This document shows positions 61,844 through 64,000 of a stretch of DNA of 64,000 bases, in pieces. This DNA is from Symsagittifera roscoffensis (taxonomy: Eukaryota > Xenacoelomorpha > Acoela > Convolutidae), in NCBI RefSeq assembly GCF_963678635.1, contig NC_087069.1, forward strand, positions 31,474,776-31,538,775. The letters run 5' to 3'. The notes under the pieces are model-generated. The model searched no databases. It was not told the DNA's origin and saw only the letters and a program-made list of their open reading frames with translations. A program made the translations under genes and the position numbers. Each line of letters opens with the position of its first letter. Positions within the stretch are counted from its first letter, which is position 1.

Positions 61844-64000
61844 ATGCCGAACTCTACTTCTATCGCGACACCTGTTCCTTGCCAGCAGTGCGGAAAAATA
61901 CTGAGCTCTAAAAGGAACTTGAGAAGACATGAGCAAAAAGTTCACAAGATCCTTCCTCCCCCTCCTCCTCAAACTGTTTGCGATGAGTGTCTCGAGTCAT
62001 TCGAGAGTTTGTCGGAAGCCCGAGAGCACGTCGAGCTGGTACATGACATGACTTCGAATAGTCATTGTATCTATTGCCATACAATATTTCTCACCGCGGA
62101 AAGCTATGGACAACACTTGCTGAAGAAGCACGCATTGCCAGTTTGGGACGGCATTGAGACGACGTCTTCCGCTGCCCCAACGGAAAGCGCGTTCAGAGGC
62201 AAATTGCGTCGATACGATCTCAAAGTTGGTGAAAAAGAAATGGATTTGCTTCAAGTCATGATGCAAAACAAGGAGGAAATAGATGCTCTTATACTGGAAA
62301 GGGTCAAAGAGGGTCCGAACAAGGTGCAATTCCACGTGGAAGTGGGAATGATCAAAATTCCCACTGTGCAAGACGGGGACAGTGGAAACTTCGAAAGGAC
62401 CATGCTGTTTCTGAACACTAAGACATTGACAGTGTACTTCGAGGGAATAGCTGGGGTTCAATTCTTGGAACTGATTGAACATATGGTCAACCAAGTCAAT
62501 TCGTTCTCTTCTCATGGTAGCGGATGGATTATTGACAGAATTGAAAAATTGCAAATCAGTTTCGCGGCCTTCTCACCAATAAGAGCAGGATCCTACCTCG
62601 AGCTACCTGATGCACTCAGCGCAGCATCTACTCTGCTCACAAATATCAACACTAAAGATGATGACCGTTGCTTTCTCTACTGCTTTGTTGCCGCATATCA
62701 CAATGTGAATGAGCCGGCCCTCTACCCCACATCTAGACGGTGGCTGGAGAAAAACAAAGTCTCAACCTACAATCTCGACAAAGAAGGAATTGTGAAAATC
62801 AATGGGGAATACGAAATGCCAATGGGTCTGATGGATATGGACAGATTTGAAAAGTTGAACAATTGTCAAATCAACGTCTTCCGGTAAGCAAATTCTAATT
62901 GCCTTCTAAAAATTTTAAAATTCCTTCAATAATGTTCTTCACCTATTCAAACACCCTTTTTATTTCATTCCAAACCTAGGTATAAAAATTATTTTTCTGT
63001 TCAGGTACAACGATGGCGAATTGTTGCCCATAAGAGTATCGAGCAGATTCACTACTAGCCTGATTGTGGACTTGTTGCTGCTGACAGATGGATCAAAATA
63101 TCACTATGTGTTGATAAGTGATCTCCAGAAACTGGTCGAGTACGTGCGGCACAAAGTGCACCGATTTCAATCTGAGATTTGTCGCAAATGTTTCCACACA
63201 TGCGCTTCATTCGAAACTCTGAGAAGACATCAAGAACTGTGCTACCAAGACGAAGATGTCGTCATAACAATGCCCAAGCCGGGAAAAGATGACCACAAGT
63301 TCAAAAACTTAACAGCTCGTTGGTACGTACCCAGAGTAATCTACTTTGATTTGGAGTCACTGCTCTTACCAGTATACGGACCGCAACCTGATCCGCAAAA
63401 GTCTAGCACGCAAACAATTGAAATCCATCAACCGTGCGGCTACGCGTTAGCAGTAATCGAATTTGGGAAAAAAGACCTGTTAAAGTTTGAGCTTAAAAGA
63501 GGACCGAATGTGATGGAAGAGCTAATTAGCTCCCTTGAATCGTTAGCGAGACAAATTTACGTAGAAAAAAGGAAATATTACACTTTCACTGGTATAACAG
63601 ACCAGGAACGGGAAGATGCTACAATTTGTTGGATATGCGAGAATGATTTTTCCGACAATGATCAAGTGGTACTTGATCATTGCCATTACACCAACAAGTT
63701 TCTGGTTTGGGCACACAATGAGTGTAACGTTAATAGAAAAACAACAAATTACATTCCAGTGGTAGCTCATAATTTGTCAAATTATGATTTACACTTTATA
63801 ATCACAGCGCTGGCAAAAAGCGATTCGGAAAACACTTTTTCCGTAATACCCGCATCTGAAGAAAAATATATATCCTTGACAATCTCAGTCTACATAAAAA
63901 CGTACACGGACAAAAACGGAAAAATCAAAAAACTCTACGAAAATCTGAGATTCATCGATTCGTATAGGTTCATGCTAGCATCGTTGGCAAAACTTGTCGA
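61844..64000 (+). CDS. Protein-primed family B DNA polymerase (partial, two exons)
   Basis: Exon 1 is 61844-62883, exon 2 starts at 63005 and is open to the window edge. The intron (62884-63004, 121 bp) has GTAAGC and a T-rich TTCTGTTCAG end; joining restores one frame. The N-terminus has three C2H2-type fingers (CQQCGK..., CDEC..., CIYC...) and a fourth Cys/His cluster at the start of exon 2 (CRKCFHTCASF). Exonuclease motif I is VIYFDLESLLLP and motif II VVAHNLSNYDLHF. Between them is an endonuclease-VII-like zinc HNH (CWICENDF...LDHCHYTNKFLVWAHNEC). FIDSYRFMLASL near the edge is typical of Polinton PolB. Polymerase motifs lie beyond the window. It replicates the element. Confidence 0.92.

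Noticed and set aside
61997-62554. 185-codon frame on the minus strand
   Set aside because: Antisense to exon 1 of the DNA polymerase.

Overview
This is eukaryotic, AT-rich DNA, most likely from an arthropod-like invertebrate. The evidence is two host genes with GT-AG introns or an animal-type protein, TCAGT-type initiators in front of several viral-like genes, and invertebrate-type transposon families. The host assignment is inference.

Layout: (1) 1-4.3 kb holds host DNA on the minus strand: the 5' end of a RAD23-like gene (two exons, continuing off the left edge) and an intact single-exon SELENOO-like pseudokinase gene. (2) 4.3-29 kb is a large, decayed Ty3/Gypsy-type LTR retrotransposon on the minus strand. 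Its 5' LTR is at 28068-28950 and its 3' LTR at 4670-5555. The order in its sense is leader, Gag, zinc knuckles, protease, RT, RNase H, integrase, then an accessory 3' module. That module (acidic ORF A, a TARG1-like macro-domain frame, helical ORF B, coiled-coil ORF C) is present three times. An extra LTR at 10362-11248 and a truncated LINE at 6.1-7.7 kb interrupt it. (3) 29.4-34.6 kb holds the 5' half of a second member of the same family facing the other way. The two 5' ends are head to head and form a diverged inverted repeat of about 8 kb with a 25-bp minisatellite in one arm. (4) 35.4-50.7 kb is a tandem duplication with a unit of about 7.05 kb. Each unit holds a decayed AT-rich Gypsy element, an LTR carrying a TA-flanked MITE, and the first genes of a Polinton.

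(5) From about 49 kb to the right edge is a Polinton/Maverick (adintovirus-like) element. In order it encodes three element-associated proteins, an FtsK/HerA-type packaging ATPase, small conserved ORFs, an rve integrase, penton-like minor capsid, basic core protein, major capsid, adenain-type protease, and a protein-primed DNA polymerase B with an intron. The polymerase runs off the window. Between protease and polymerase lies a 3.5-kb cassette bounded by identical 86-bp inverted repeats. It encodes a protein with a HUH-like His-x-His motif, a PC4-like ssDNA-binding protein and an unknown NLS-bearing protein, transcribed divergently.

Together the Polinton genes would supply replication (PolB, PC4-like, possibly HUH), integration (rve) and virion assembly and maturation (capsids, ATPase, protease). 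Most look intact, but one-base shifts at the ends of the integrase and the exonuclease-like gene suggest early decay or sequence error. The most unusual signals are the macro domain in a -1 frame of a Gypsy element, the inverted-repeat cassette inside the Polinton, and the tandem duplication that captured the Polinton front end.
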